Of a DNA stretch of 64,000 nt, positions 43,276 through 51,133 are shown piece after piece. Below the pieces are notes generated by a model. The model did no database searches. It was not told the DNA's origin and saw only the letters and a list, made by a program, of their open reading frames with translations. The number at the start of each line of letters is the position of its first letter. Within the stretch, counting starts at the first letter, position 1. The DNA comes from DASYFG01 sp036498565 (GTDB lineage Bacteria > Bacillota > Bacilli > Lactobacillales > Lactobacillaceae): contig DASYFG010000003.1 in assembly GCA_036498565.1 (NCBI GenBank), positions 186,001 through 250,000 of the forward strand, given 5' to 3'. The translations under genes and the position numbers were made by a program.

Positions 43276-46200
43276 ATGGCAATCGATGTAAACAAGTTCG
43301 AATCCATCCAAATCGGACTGGCCTCACCAGATAAGATCCGTTCATGGTCTTATGGTGAAGTGAAAAAGCCAGAAACGATTAACTATCGAACGCTCAAACC
43401 TGAAAAAGATGGTTTGTTCGATGAACGGATTTTCGGACCAACAAAAGATTATGAATGTGCCTGTGGTAAGTACAAGCGTATCCGTTACAAAGGAATCGTT
43501 TGTGACCGCTGTGGTGTTGAAGTCACATCAGCTAAAGTTCGTCGTGAACGCATGGGTCACATCGAATTGGCTGCGCCTGTAACACACATCTGGTACTTCA
43601 AGGGAATTCCATCACGCATGGGATTGGTTTTGGACATGAGCCCTCGCTCATTGGAAGAAATCATTTACTTTGCGTCTTACGTTGTGGTTGAACCTGGTGA
43701 TGCACCCGTTGAAGCTAAGCAATTGTTGACGGAACGTGAATACCGTCAATTGAAAGCTGAATTCGGTGAATCATTCAAAGCCGGCATGGGAGCTGACGCC
43801 ATTAAAGGTTTGTTAGCAAACGTTGATTTGGCTGCGGAAGCTGCTGACTTGCGTAAAGAATTGACAGAAGCAACTGGCCAAAAGCGTATCCGTGCGGTAC
43901 GTCGTTTGGACATCGTTGAAGCCTTCTTGCAATCAGGTAACAAGCCTGAATGGATGGTTATGGACGTTGTGCCAGTTATTCCACCTGACTTGCGCCCAAT
44001 GGTGCAACTTGAAGGTGGCCGTTTCGCCACTTCCGATTTGAACGACCTTTACCGTCGTGTAATCAACCGTAACAACCGTTTGAAGCGTTTGTTGGATTTG
44101 AATGCCCCTGGTATTATTGTCCAAAACGAAAAGCGGATGTTGCAAGAAGCCGTTGACGCTTTGATCGACAACGGTCGTCGTGGTCGCCCAGTTGCAGGTC
44201 CAGGAAACCGTCCTTTGAAGTCTCTTTCACACATGTTGAAGGGAAAACAAGGTCGTTTCCGTCAAAACTTGTTGGGTAAGCGTGTCGATTATTCTGGTCG
44301 TTCAGTTATCGACGTTGGACCTTTCTTGAAGATGAACCAAATGGGCTTGCCACGTCCAATGGCTTTGGAATTGTTCCGTCCATTCATTATGAAAGAATTG
44401 GTTGAACGTAAGTTAGCTGGTAACGTGAAGTCTGCTAAGCGTAAGATTGATCGTCGTGATGACGACGTCATGGACGTTTTGGAAGACGTGGTTAAAGAAC
44501 ACCCAGTGTTGTTGAACCGCGCACCTACCTTGCACCGTTTGGGAATCCAAGCCTTTGAACCAGTTTTGGTTTCAGGTAAGGCGATGCGTTTGCACCCATT
44601 GGTTACTGAAGCTTATAACGCCGACTTTGACGGGGATCAAATGGCTATCCACGTGCCTTTGTCAGATGAAGCACAAGCCGAAGCGCGTTTGTTGATGTTG
44701 GCCGCTGGTCACATCTTGGCACCTAAGGACGGTAAGCCAATCGTTGCGCCTTCACAAGACATGGTTATCGGTAACTATTACTTGACGACTGAAGAAGCTG
44801 GTCGTGAAGGTGAAGGCATGATCTTCTCAAGTTTGGAAGAAGCCCGCATTGCGTACGAAAACAAGTTGGTTCACTACCACACACGTATTGGTATTCAAAC
44901 GTCTTCATTCCCAGCTGAAAAGCCATTCTCAGCTGATCAACGCGACAAGATTTTGGTAACGTCAGTTGGTAAGTTGTTCTTTAACGAAATTTTGCCAGTT
45001 GACTTCCCATTCATCAACGAACCATCAGAAGACAACTTCCAAGGTGTTGATGACAAATTCTTCTTAGCACCAGGTCAAAACTTGAAGGACTACTTGTTGG
45101 ACACAAAGATTGTGCCACCATTCAAGAAGGGCTTCTTGGCCGACATTGTTGCCGAAGTTTACAAGCGTTACAAAGTGACAGAAACGTCATTGTTGTTGGA
45201 CCGCATGAAAGACTTGGGTTATGACGAATCAACTAAGTCTGGTGTGACGGTTGGTATGTCTGATGTGCCTGAATTAGCTGAAAAGCCAGCTATTTTGGAA
45301 AAGGCGCACGAAGATGTTGCGACAATCACAAAGCAATTCCGTCGTGGTTTGATTACGGATGATGAACGTTACCAACGTGTTACTGAAGTTTGGAACCGCG
45401 CCAAAGATGACATTCAAGACAAGTTGATTGCCAGCTTTGACCCAACAAACCCAATCTTTATGATGCAAGATTCTGGTGCGCGTGGTAACATTTCTAACTT
45501 CGTGCAATTGGCTGGAATGCGTGGTTTGATGGCTGGTCCGAACGGTAAGATTATCGAATTGCCAGTTACATCTAACTTCCGTGAAGGTTTGACCGTGATG
45601 GAAATGTTTATTTCAACTCACGGTGCCCGTAAGGGAATGACCGACACGGCTTTGAAGACAGCCGACTCAGGTTACTTGACGCGTCGTTTGGTTGACGTGG
45701 CGCAAGATGTTATCATTCGTGAAGACATTTCTGATACCGACCGCGGTTTGGAAGTTTCAGCAATTGTTGATGGCAACTCAGTCGTTGAACCATTGTACGA
45801 CCGTATTTTGGGTCGTTATGCGATGAAGTCTGTTTTTGATCCTGAAACAGGCGAAAAGTTGGTTGCTAAGAACCAATTGATGGACGAAGACATTGCTAAG
45901 GCTATTGTCAATGCCGGGGTACAAACGGTGACGATCCGTTCTGTCTTTACGTCAACGACAGAACACGGTGTGTCTGTGCTGGATTACGGTCGTAACTTGG
46001 CGACTGGGGACATCGTTGAAGTTGGTGAAGCGGTTGGAACAATCGCTGCTCAATCAATCGGTGAACCTGGTACGCAATTGACGATGCGTAACTTCCACAC
46101 GGGTGGAGTTGCCGGTGGTAACGACATCACGCAAGGTTTGCCTCGTGTCCAAGAAATCATGGAAGCACGTGTACCTAAGGGACGTGCAACAATTTCTGAA

Positions 46201-46953
46201 GTAACTGGAACCGTTGTGTCCATTGAAGAAAACCCAGCCGAACGTGTTAAAGACGTGACGATTGAAGGTGACACAGATACACGTACGTACACGTTGCCAT
46301 TGTTGACACGTTTGCGTGTAGGCGAAGGGGATGTCATCCAACGTGGTGAAGCGATTAACGAAGGAACAATTGATCCTAAGGAATTGTTGGCCATTACGGA
46401 CACATTGACAACTGAAAACTACATGTTGACGGAAATACAAAAGGTTTACCGTTTGCAAGGTATTGAAGTTTCTGACAAGCACATCGAAGTCATGGTTCGC
46501 CAAATGCTTCGTAAGGTTCGTGTCATGGATCCAGGTGAAACAAACTTGTTGCCTGGTCAATTGATGGACATCGCTGACTTTAAGCGTGCCAACGAACCAG
46601 CTTTGTTTGCCGGTAAAGTGCCAGCTACGGCGCGCCAAGTTTTGCTTGGTATTACCAAGGCTTCCCTTGAAACGAACTCATTCTTGTCTGCCGCATCATT
46701 CCAAGAAACAACACGTGTCTTGACAGATGCTGCGATCCGCGGCAAGAACGACCCATTGGTCGGTTTGAAGGAAAACGTTATTATCGGTAAGATTATTCCT
46801 GCTGGTACTGGTATGGCTGAATACCGTAAGATTAAGGCTAAGGTGATTGGTGAATTAGTTGAAGCTCCAGTAGAGCAAGACACACCACCAACTTTGGACG
46901 AAGTTGCTGAACAATTCTCTGACGGAGAAACAGTGAACGCAACACAAGAATAA
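43276..46953 (+). CDS. rpoC: RNA polymerase beta' subunit
   Basis: Catalytic core subunit, 1225 residues. The N-terminal zinc finger CACGKYKRIRYKGIVCDRCG is complete, and the catalytic loop YNADFDGDQMA with three Asp residues is intact. The trigger-loop region (GARGNISNFVQLAGMRGLMAGPNGK) and C-terminal bridge (GEPGTQLTMRNFHTGGVAGGNDITQGLPRVQE) are typical. SD AAAGG. It ends in a strong terminator shared with the convergent prepilin peptidase gene. Confidence 0.98.
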   Translation: MAIDVNKFESIQIGLASPDKIRSWSYGEVKKPETINYRTLKPEKDGLFDERIFGPTKDYECACGKYKRIRYKGIVCDRCGVEVTSAKVRRERMGHIELAAPVTHIWYFKGIPSRMGLVLDMSPRSLEEIIYFASYVVVEPGDAPVEAKQLLTEREYRQLKAEFGESFKAGMGADAIKGLLANVDLAAEAADLRKELTEATGQKRIRAVRRLDIVEAFLQSGNKPEWMVMDVVPVIPPDLRPMVQLEGGRFATSDLNDLYRRVINRNNRLKRLLDLNAPGIIVQNEKRMLQEAVDALIDNGRRGRPVAGPGNRPLKSLSHMLKGKQGRFRQNLLGKRVDYSGRSVIDVGPFLKMNQMGLPRPMALELFRPFIMKELVERKLAGNVKSAKRKIDRRDDDVMDVLEDVVKEHPVLLNRAPTLHRLGIQAFEPVLVSGKAMRLHPLVTEAYNADFDGDQMAIHVPLSDEAQAEARLLMLAAGHILAPKDGKPIVAPSQDMVIGNYYLTTEEAGREGEGMIFSSLEEARIAYENKLVHYHTRIGIQTSSFPAEKPFSADQRDKILVTSVGKLFFNEILPVDFPFINEPSEDNFQGVDDKFFLAPGQNLKDYLLDTKIVPPFKKGFLADIVAEVYKRYKVTETSLLLDRMKDLGYDESTKSGVTVGMSDVPELAEKPAILEKAHEDVATITKQFRRGLITDDERYQRVTEVWNRAKDDIQDKLIASFDPTNPIFMMQDSGARGNISNFVQLAGMRGLMAGPNGKIIELPVTSNFREGLTVMEMFISTHGARKGMTDTALKTADSGYLTRRLVDVAQDVIIREDISDTDRGLEVSAIVDGNSVVEPLYDRILGRYAMKSVFDPETGEKLVAKNQLMDEDIAKAIVNAGVQTVTIRSVFTSTTEHGVSVLDYGRNLATGDIVEVGEAVGTIAAQSIGEPGTQLTMRNFHTGGVAGGNDITQGLPRVQEIMEARVPKGRATISEVTGTVVSIEENPAERVKDVTIEGDTDTRTYTLPLLTRLRVGEGDVIQRGEAINEGTIDPKELLAITDTLTTENYMLTEIQKVYRLQGIEVSDKHIEVMVRQMLRKVRVMDPGETNLLPGQLMDIADFKRANEPALFAGKVPATARQVLLGITKASLETNSFLSAASFQETTRVLTDAAIRGKNDPLVGLKENVIIGKIIPAGTGMAEYRKIKAKVIGELVEAPVEQDTPPTLDEVAEQFSDGETVNATQE

Positions 46954-46958
46954 ACTAG

Positions 46959-46990
46959 AAAAAGCGCTTGCTAAGGCAAGCGCTTTTTTA
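46959..46990. terminator. bidirectional terminator rpoC / comC
   Basis: A perfect 13-bp stem (46959-46971 with 46976-46988), loop TAAG, T run. It overlaps the stop codon of the minus-strand gene. Confidence 0.9.
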
Positions 46991-47422
46991 CTGCCATAAA
47001 ACCAGACAATACCAACCAAAGCTTAAAAAAGGTAGAAACGCCACACGCGGAGTTTGGCGCCAAAAAAGCCACATCAAAGCCATGCAGCTCGCAATCAACA
47101 AACACGGCGCAATAAAACTAAGCGACTGACTCCCAATGAGTAATAATACTGGTAAATCACCGCTCCCCAACCATGAATGGCGAATCGCTAGCCAACTTAT
47201 CCCGCTCATTAAGCCAATTGCCCACCAATTTTGGCTAGCGGGATGTACAAACCAACTATAAAAAAGTACGGGCCAAATTAAATCACTATGCGCAGTCTGG
47301 TTTTCCACATCTTCTAGGCTAATAAAAAACAAAATCACACCAGTTATCCACACCAAAGAAGGTACATCAACACACAACCAGCAAAAAACACTAAATGCAC
47401 TTGTCCAATAGACTTTCCACAT
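46988..47422 (-). CDS. comC: short ComC-type prepilin peptidase (A24 family)
   Basis: A 144-residue, very hydrophobic protein with about five membrane segments. The two Asp motifs of A24 aspartic prepilin peptidases are present: SLEDVENQTAHS (first Asp near residue 38) and GSGDLPVLLLIG (GxGD). It would cut the leader of ComG pseudopilins at the membrane. Full-length ComC has 220-250 residues with an N-terminal methylase loop; here that part is absent and only the peptidase half remains. The ATG has no SD but is preceded by the same promoter motif as comFA. The gene lies between rpoC and rpsL on the opposite strand. Confidence 0.72.
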   Translation of the reverse strand: MWKVYWTSAFSVFCWLCVDVPSLVWITGVILFFISLEDVENQTAHSDLIWPVLFYSWFVHPASQNWWAIGLMSGISWLAIRHSWLGSGDLPVLLLIGSQSLSFIAPCLLIASCMALMWLFWRQTPRVAFLPFLSFGWYCLVLWQ

Positions 47423-47458
47423 ACTTTGTTATACGATAGAGATGTGGAAAAGTCTTTT
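47423..47458 (-). promoter_or_regulatory. candidate competence-sigma promoter of comC
   Basis: On the minus strand: AAAAGAC (47458-47452), 16 bases, CGTATAACAAAGT ending at the ATG. It matches the comFA promoter in all seven -35 bases and in 14 of the 16 bases of the box plus ATG, with the same spacing. Confidence 0.65.
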
Positions 47459-47479
47459 AAATTCCCGACTTAAAAACAC

Positions 47480-47606
47480 TTGACATTTTCTGTCAGTCTG
47501 GTATTATATTGGACGTGCTTTTAGGGAATCAGTTCTGATGCTTGCCATCAACGTGCTGAACTGCTTGATAAAGGCAATTCGCCACAGTTTCCCAGTTAGC
47601 ATTTTT
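47480..47606 (+). promoter_or_regulatory. rpsL operon promoter and structured leader
   Basis: TTGACA (47480-47485), 16-bp spacer, TATTAT (47502-47507). The leader folds with outer pairs TGCT/AGCA and GGGAA/TTCCC (47516-47528 with 47589-47601), inner CAGTTC/GAACTG (47530-47535 with 47558-47563) and a TGATG/CATCA tip. The outer stem ends in ATTTTTGTTT, so it could terminate. A ribosomal-protein autoregulation site or attenuator is inferred. Confidence 0.55.
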
Positions 47607-47674
47607 GTTTAATCACAGAAATGATACACCTGGAACTGTGAACACATCATCAATTATCAAAAGGAGACTGTAGG

Positions 47675-48088
47675 ATGCCTACAATTAACCAATTGGTTCG
47701 TAAGCCACGTAAGTCAAACGCGACAAAGTCAAAGTCACCTGCCTTGCAATTCGGCTACAACTCAATGAAGAAGAAGAACACGAACAACTCAGCGCCACAA
47801 AAGCGTGGGGTTGCAACTCGTGTGGGAACAATGACACCAAAGAAGCCTAACTCAGCTTTGCGTAAGTACGCGCGTGTGCGTTTGTCAAACTTGTACGAAG
47901 TGACAGCTTACATTCCTGGAATTGGCCACAACTTGCAAGAACACTCAGTTGTTTTGATCCGTGGTGGACGTGTTAAGGACTTGCCTGGGGTACGTTACCA
48001 CATCATTCGTGGTGCGTTGGACACGGCCGGTGTTACTGACCGTAAGACATCACGTTCAAAGTACGGCACAAAGCGTCCTAAGAAGTAA
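47675..48088 (+). CDS. rpsL: 30S ribosomal protein S12
   Basis: Decoding-centre protein, 137 residues. MTPKKPNSALRKYARVRL keeps the Lys of streptomycin-sensitive strains, and the second site GGRVKDLPGVRYH is also standard. RGVATR has Ala where many homologues have Cys. SD AGGAG. First gene of the str operon. Confidence 0.97.
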   Translation: MPTINQLVRKPRKSNATKSKSPALQFGYNSMKKKNTNNSAPQKRGVATRVGTMTPKKPNSALRKYARVRLSNLYEVTAYIPGIGHNLQEHSVVLIRGGRVKDLPGVRYHIIRGALDTAGVTDRKTSRSKYGTKRPKK

Positions 48089-48105
48089 GAAAGGGGAACT
48101 GACTC

Positions 48106-48576
48106 ATGCCACGTAAAGGATACACAAAGCGTCAGGAAGTTTTGCCTGACCCAATTTATAACTCAAAGTTGGTCTCACGTTTGATCAACCGTTTGATGTT
48201 GGATGGTAAGCGTGGAACGGCTTCTACAATTTTGTATAACGCCTTCGACCGCATCCGCGAAACAACAGGTAACGAACCATTGGAAGTTTTCGAACAAGCC
48301 ATGGAAAACATCATGCCTGTTTTGGAAGTTAAGGCTCGCCGTGTCGGTGGATCTAACTACCAAGTTCCTATTGAAGTTCGTCCAGAACGTCGTACGACGT
48401 TGGGATTGCGTTGGTTGGTATCATACTCACGTTTGCGCAACGAACACACAATGGAAGAACGTTTGGCAAAGGAAATCATGGATGCCGCTAACGAAACTGG
48501 TGCATCTGTGAAGAAGCGTGAAGACACGCACAAGATGGCTGAAGCCAACCGTGCGTTTGCTCACTACCGCTGGTAA
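48106..48576 (+). CDS. rpsG: 30S ribosomal protein S7
   Basis: 16S 3' major domain assembly protein, 156 residues, the standard length. It starts MPRKGYTKRQEVLPDPIYNSKLV and contains RVGGSNYQVPIEVRPERR and the C-terminal DTHKMAEANRAFAHYRW. SD AAAGGGG. It follows rpsL by 17 bases. Confidence 0.97.
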   Translation: MPRKGYTKRQEVLPDPIYNSKLVSRLINRLMLDGKRGTASTILYNAFDRIRETTGNEPLEVFEQAMENIMPVLEVKARRVGGSNYQVPIEVRPERRTTLGLRWLVSYSRLRNEHTMEERLAKEIMDAANETGASVKKREDTHKMAEANRAFAHYRW

Positions 48577-48630
48577 GCATTTGCCAAATATTCTGTGGAA
48601 ATTCTTATATCAGAAATTCCCGATATTTGT

Positions 48631-48712
48631 TACAATATAACTAGAGTTTGTATAGAGTGTTGTGCCCTATACGAACGCAATTAAAAAGCGGCGCAATGGT
48701 GTTCGCTTTTTG
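48631..48712 (+). promoter_or_regulatory. rpsG-fusA intergenic element, possible attenuator
   Basis: TACAAT at 48631-48636 may be a -10. Two mutually exclusive pairings follow: CGAACGC/GTGTTCG (48672-48678 with 48699-48705) and the terminator-like AAAAAGCG/CGCTTTTT (48683-48690 with 48704-48711). A GTATAG/CTATAC hairpin lies upstream. A second TATAAT is at 48715-48720, 35 bases before the fusA ATG. Confidence 0.4.
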
Positions 48713-48754
48713 TTTATAATTGCACAACGATTAAAAATCAGGAGAAATCATTTC

Positions 48755-50869
48755 ATGGCTACACGTGAATATCCATTGGAAAAGACACGTAACATCGGAA
48801 TCATGGCCCACATCGATGCGGGTAAGACGACGACGACAGAACGTATCTTGTACTACACGGGTAAAGTCCACAAAATTGGTGAAACACACGATGGTGCTTC
48901 ACAAATGGACTTTATGGAACAAGAAAAGGAACGTGGTATCACCATCCAATCAGCTGCTACAACAGCTGTTTGGCGTGGATTCCACGACCAATTCGAAAAG
49001 GCACCTTACCGTGTTAACATCATCGACACACCAGGACACGTTGACTTCACAATCGAAGTTGAACGTTCATTGCGTGTGTTGGACGGTGCTGTTGCCGTTT
49101 TGGACGGTGCTGCCGGTGTTGAACCTCAAACAGAAACTGTTTGGCGTCAAGCAACAACATATAACGTTCCCCGTGTTGTTTTCGTTAACAAGATGGACAA
49201 GTTGGGTGCTGACTTTGGTATGTCAGTTGACTCAATGGCAGAACGTTTGCAAGTTAACGCTAAGGGAATCCAATGGCCAATCGGTGCCGAAGATGACTTC
49301 GAAGGTATCATTGACTTGATCGAAGAAAAAGCTTGGTACCCAACTGCTTCATCAGAACACGGTGAAGAATGGGAAACACGTGAAATTCCAGCCGATTATG
49401 TTGACTTGGTTGCTGAAAAGCGCGAAGAATTGATTGATGCGGTTGCTTCAGTCGACGACATCTTGATGGACAAGTACCTTGAAGGTGAAGAAATCACAAT
49501 TGCTGAATTGAAGGCTGCGATCCGTCGTGCCGTTTTGGCTTTGGAATTCTACCCAGTTATGGCTGGTTCAGCTTATAAAGACAAGGGTGTTCAATTGATG
49601 TTGGACGCGGTTGTTGACTACTTGCCTGGACCTTTGGATGTTAAGCCATATGTTGCGACAAACCCAGACACAGACGAAGAAGTTGACTTGATTGCTGATG
49701 ACTCAAAGCCATTCGCGGCTTTGGCGTTTAAGGTTATGACAGACCCATTCGTTGGTCGTTTGACATTCTTGCGTGTTTACACGGGAACTTTGCAATCAGG
49801 TTCTTACGTACAAAACACAACAAAGGGCAAGCGTGAACGTGTTGGTCGTTTGTTGCAAATGCACGCAACAAACCGTACTGAAATCGAAGAAGTCTTCTCA
49901 GGTGACATCGCTGCGGCTATTGGTTTGAAGGACACAACAACAGGTGACTCATTGACAGCTGTTGACAACCAATTGATTCTTGAATCAATGGAATTCCCAG
50001 AACCAGTTATCCAATTGGCGATCGAACCTAAGACAAAAGCTGACCAAGACAAGATGTCAAACGCTTTGCAAAAGTTGGCTGAAGAAGACCCATCATTCCG
50101 TGCTGAAACGAACCCTGAAACAGGTGACACGTTGATCTCTGGAATGGGTGAATTGCACTTGGATATCATCGTTGACCGTATGCGTCGTGAATTCAACGTC
50201 GAAGCTAACGTTGGTGCACCTCAAGTTGCTTACCGTGAAGCCTTTACACAAACTGTTTCAACGCGTGGATACTTCAAGCGTCAATCAGGTGGTAAGGGTC
50301 AATATGGTGACGTTTGGATTGAATTTACACCTAACGAAGAAGGGGCTGGATTCGAATTCGAAGACGCCATCGTCGGTGGTGTGGTTCCTCGTGAATACAT
50401 CCCAGCCGTTGAAGCTGGTTTGAAAGACTCATTGAACAACGGTCCTTTGGCAGGCTTCCCATTGGTTGACTTGAAGGCCAAGTTGTACGATGGTTCTTAC
50501 CACGATGTCGACTCATCTGAAGCTGCCTTTAAGGTTGCTGCTTCATTGGCTTTGCGTGAAGCTGCTAAGGTTGCTGGTGCCGTTATCCTTGAACCAATCA
50601 TGAAGGTCGACGTTGTTGTGCCATCAGACAACATCGGTGATGTTATGGGACACGTTTCTGCTCGTCGTGGATTCGTTGAAGGTCAAGAAGAACGTAACGG
50701 TTCAGTTGCTGTTCAAGCTAAGGTGCCTTTGTCAGAAATGTTCGGTTATGCAACAACTTTGCGTTCATCAACACAAGGTCGTGGAACATTCCAAATGGTC
50801 TTTGACCACTACGAAGCTGTTCCTAAGAGTGTTCAAGAAGAAATCATCAAGAAGAACTCTGCTGAATAA
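48755..50869 (+). CDS. fusA: elongation factor G
   Basis: Translocation GTPase, 704 residues. The G domain has AHIDAGKTTTTERILYYTG (P loop), RGITIQSAATT (switch I), DTPGHVDF and NKMDKLGADF. Domains II-V follow, with HVSARRGFVEG near the end. The start is ATG 48755 with AGGAGA upstream; the longer frame from 48662 is leader sequence. It ends in a 14-bp terminator stem. Confidence 0.97.
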   Translation: MATREYPLEKTRNIGIMAHIDAGKTTTTERILYYTGKVHKIGETHDGASQMDFMEQEKERGITIQSAATTAVWRGFHDQFEKAPYRVNIIDTPGHVDFTIEVERSLRVLDGAVAVLDGAAGVEPQTETVWRQATTYNVPRVVFVNKMDKLGADFGMSVDSMAERLQVNAKGIQWPIGAEDDFEGIIDLIEEKAWYPTASSEHGEEWETREIPADYVDLVAEKREELIDAVASVDDILMDKYLEGEEITIAELKAAIRRAVLALEFYPVMAGSAYKDKGVQLMLDAVVDYLPGPLDVKPYVATNPDTDEEVDLIADDSKPFAALAFKVMTDPFVGRLTFLRVYTGTLQSGSYVQNTTKGKRERVGRLLQMHATNRTEIEEVFSGDIAAAIGLKDTTTGDSLTAVDNQLILESMEFPEPVIQLAIEPKTKADQDKMSNALQKLAEEDPSFRAETNPETGDTLISGMGELHLDIIVDRMRREFNVEANVGAPQVAYREAFTQTVSTRGYFKRQSGGKGQYGDVWIEFTPNEEGAGFEFEDAIVGGVVPREYIPAVEAGLKDSLNNGPLAGFPLVDLKAKLYDGSYHDVDSSEAAFKVAASLALREAAKVAGAVILEPIMKVDVVVPSDNIGDVMGHVSARRGFVEGQEERNGSVAVQAKVPLSEMFGYATTLRSSTQGRGTFQMVFDHYEAVPKSVQEEIIKKNSAE

Positions 50870-50908
50870 TATAGCGTGCGTTAGGCTAACAAGTCTATAG
50901 CACGTTGC

Positions 50909-50942
50909 AAAAAGTAGTTATCCTCGGATAACTGCTTTTTTT
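50909..50942 (+). terminator. fusA terminator
   Basis: Long stem with one G-T pair (about 50909-50922 with 50927-50940), loop CTCG, T run. Confidence 0.85.
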
Positions 50943-51009
50943 GTTGCTAAATCAAGGTTAGCGCGTTACACTATTAAAGCATGCTTTTTTCAAAGCTGTG
51001 AGGCAAACC

Positions 51010-51048
51010 ATGCGTACTCGTTTCGCACGGAAATTCCGTGACCATTGA
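51010..51048 (+). CDS. 12-residue leader peptide upstream of the MFS gene
   Basis: ATG 51010 has GAGG with six bases spacing. The peptide is MRTRFARKFRDH, strongly basic, stop TGA at 51046. Its start MRTR fits the Arg-X-Arg motif at which macrolide-bound ribosomes stall in ErmDL-type leaders (MRLR). Its last codons overlap the hairpin that hides the next small frame. Translation is inferred from the SD only. Confidence 0.4.
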   Translation: MRTRFARKFRDH

Positions 51049-51070
51049 ATCTTGGCTAGCGAAAGGATCA

Positions 51071-51112
51071 ATGAAAGAACAAAATAGGAAGTGGAGTCGG
51101 AGCAAGAGCTAG
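51071..51112 (+). CDS. 13-residue second leader ORF
   Basis: ATG 51071 follows AAGGA by three bases and encodes MKEQNRKWSRSKS, also basic. Both SD and ATG are paired in hairpin 51043-51073. The main gene begins 21 bases after its stop. Translation is unproven. Confidence 0.3.
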   Translation: MKEQNRKWSRSKS

Positions 51113-51133
51113 TAGTTACATGGAGAGCAGAAA

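Larger units (their letters stand above)
50944..51133 (+). promoter_or_regulatory. promoter and structured leader of the MFS gene
   Basis: TTGCTA (50944-50949), 17-bp spacer, TACACT (50967-50972); start near 50979, leaving a 155-nt leader. Hairpins: GCTTT/AAAGC (about 50979-50995), CACGG/CCGTG (51027-51041) and CATTGAATCTT with AAGGATCAATG (51043-51053 with 51063-51073, one mismatch, one G-T). The last hides the SD and ATG of a small frame. No known riboswitch or T-box sequence was found. Confidence 0.6.

Noticed and set aside
50979..51133. T-box or known riboswitch upstream of the MFS gene
   Set aside because: No T-box sequence (GGGTGG-type), no terminator, and no consensus of purine, SAM, guanidine or THF riboswitches was seen.
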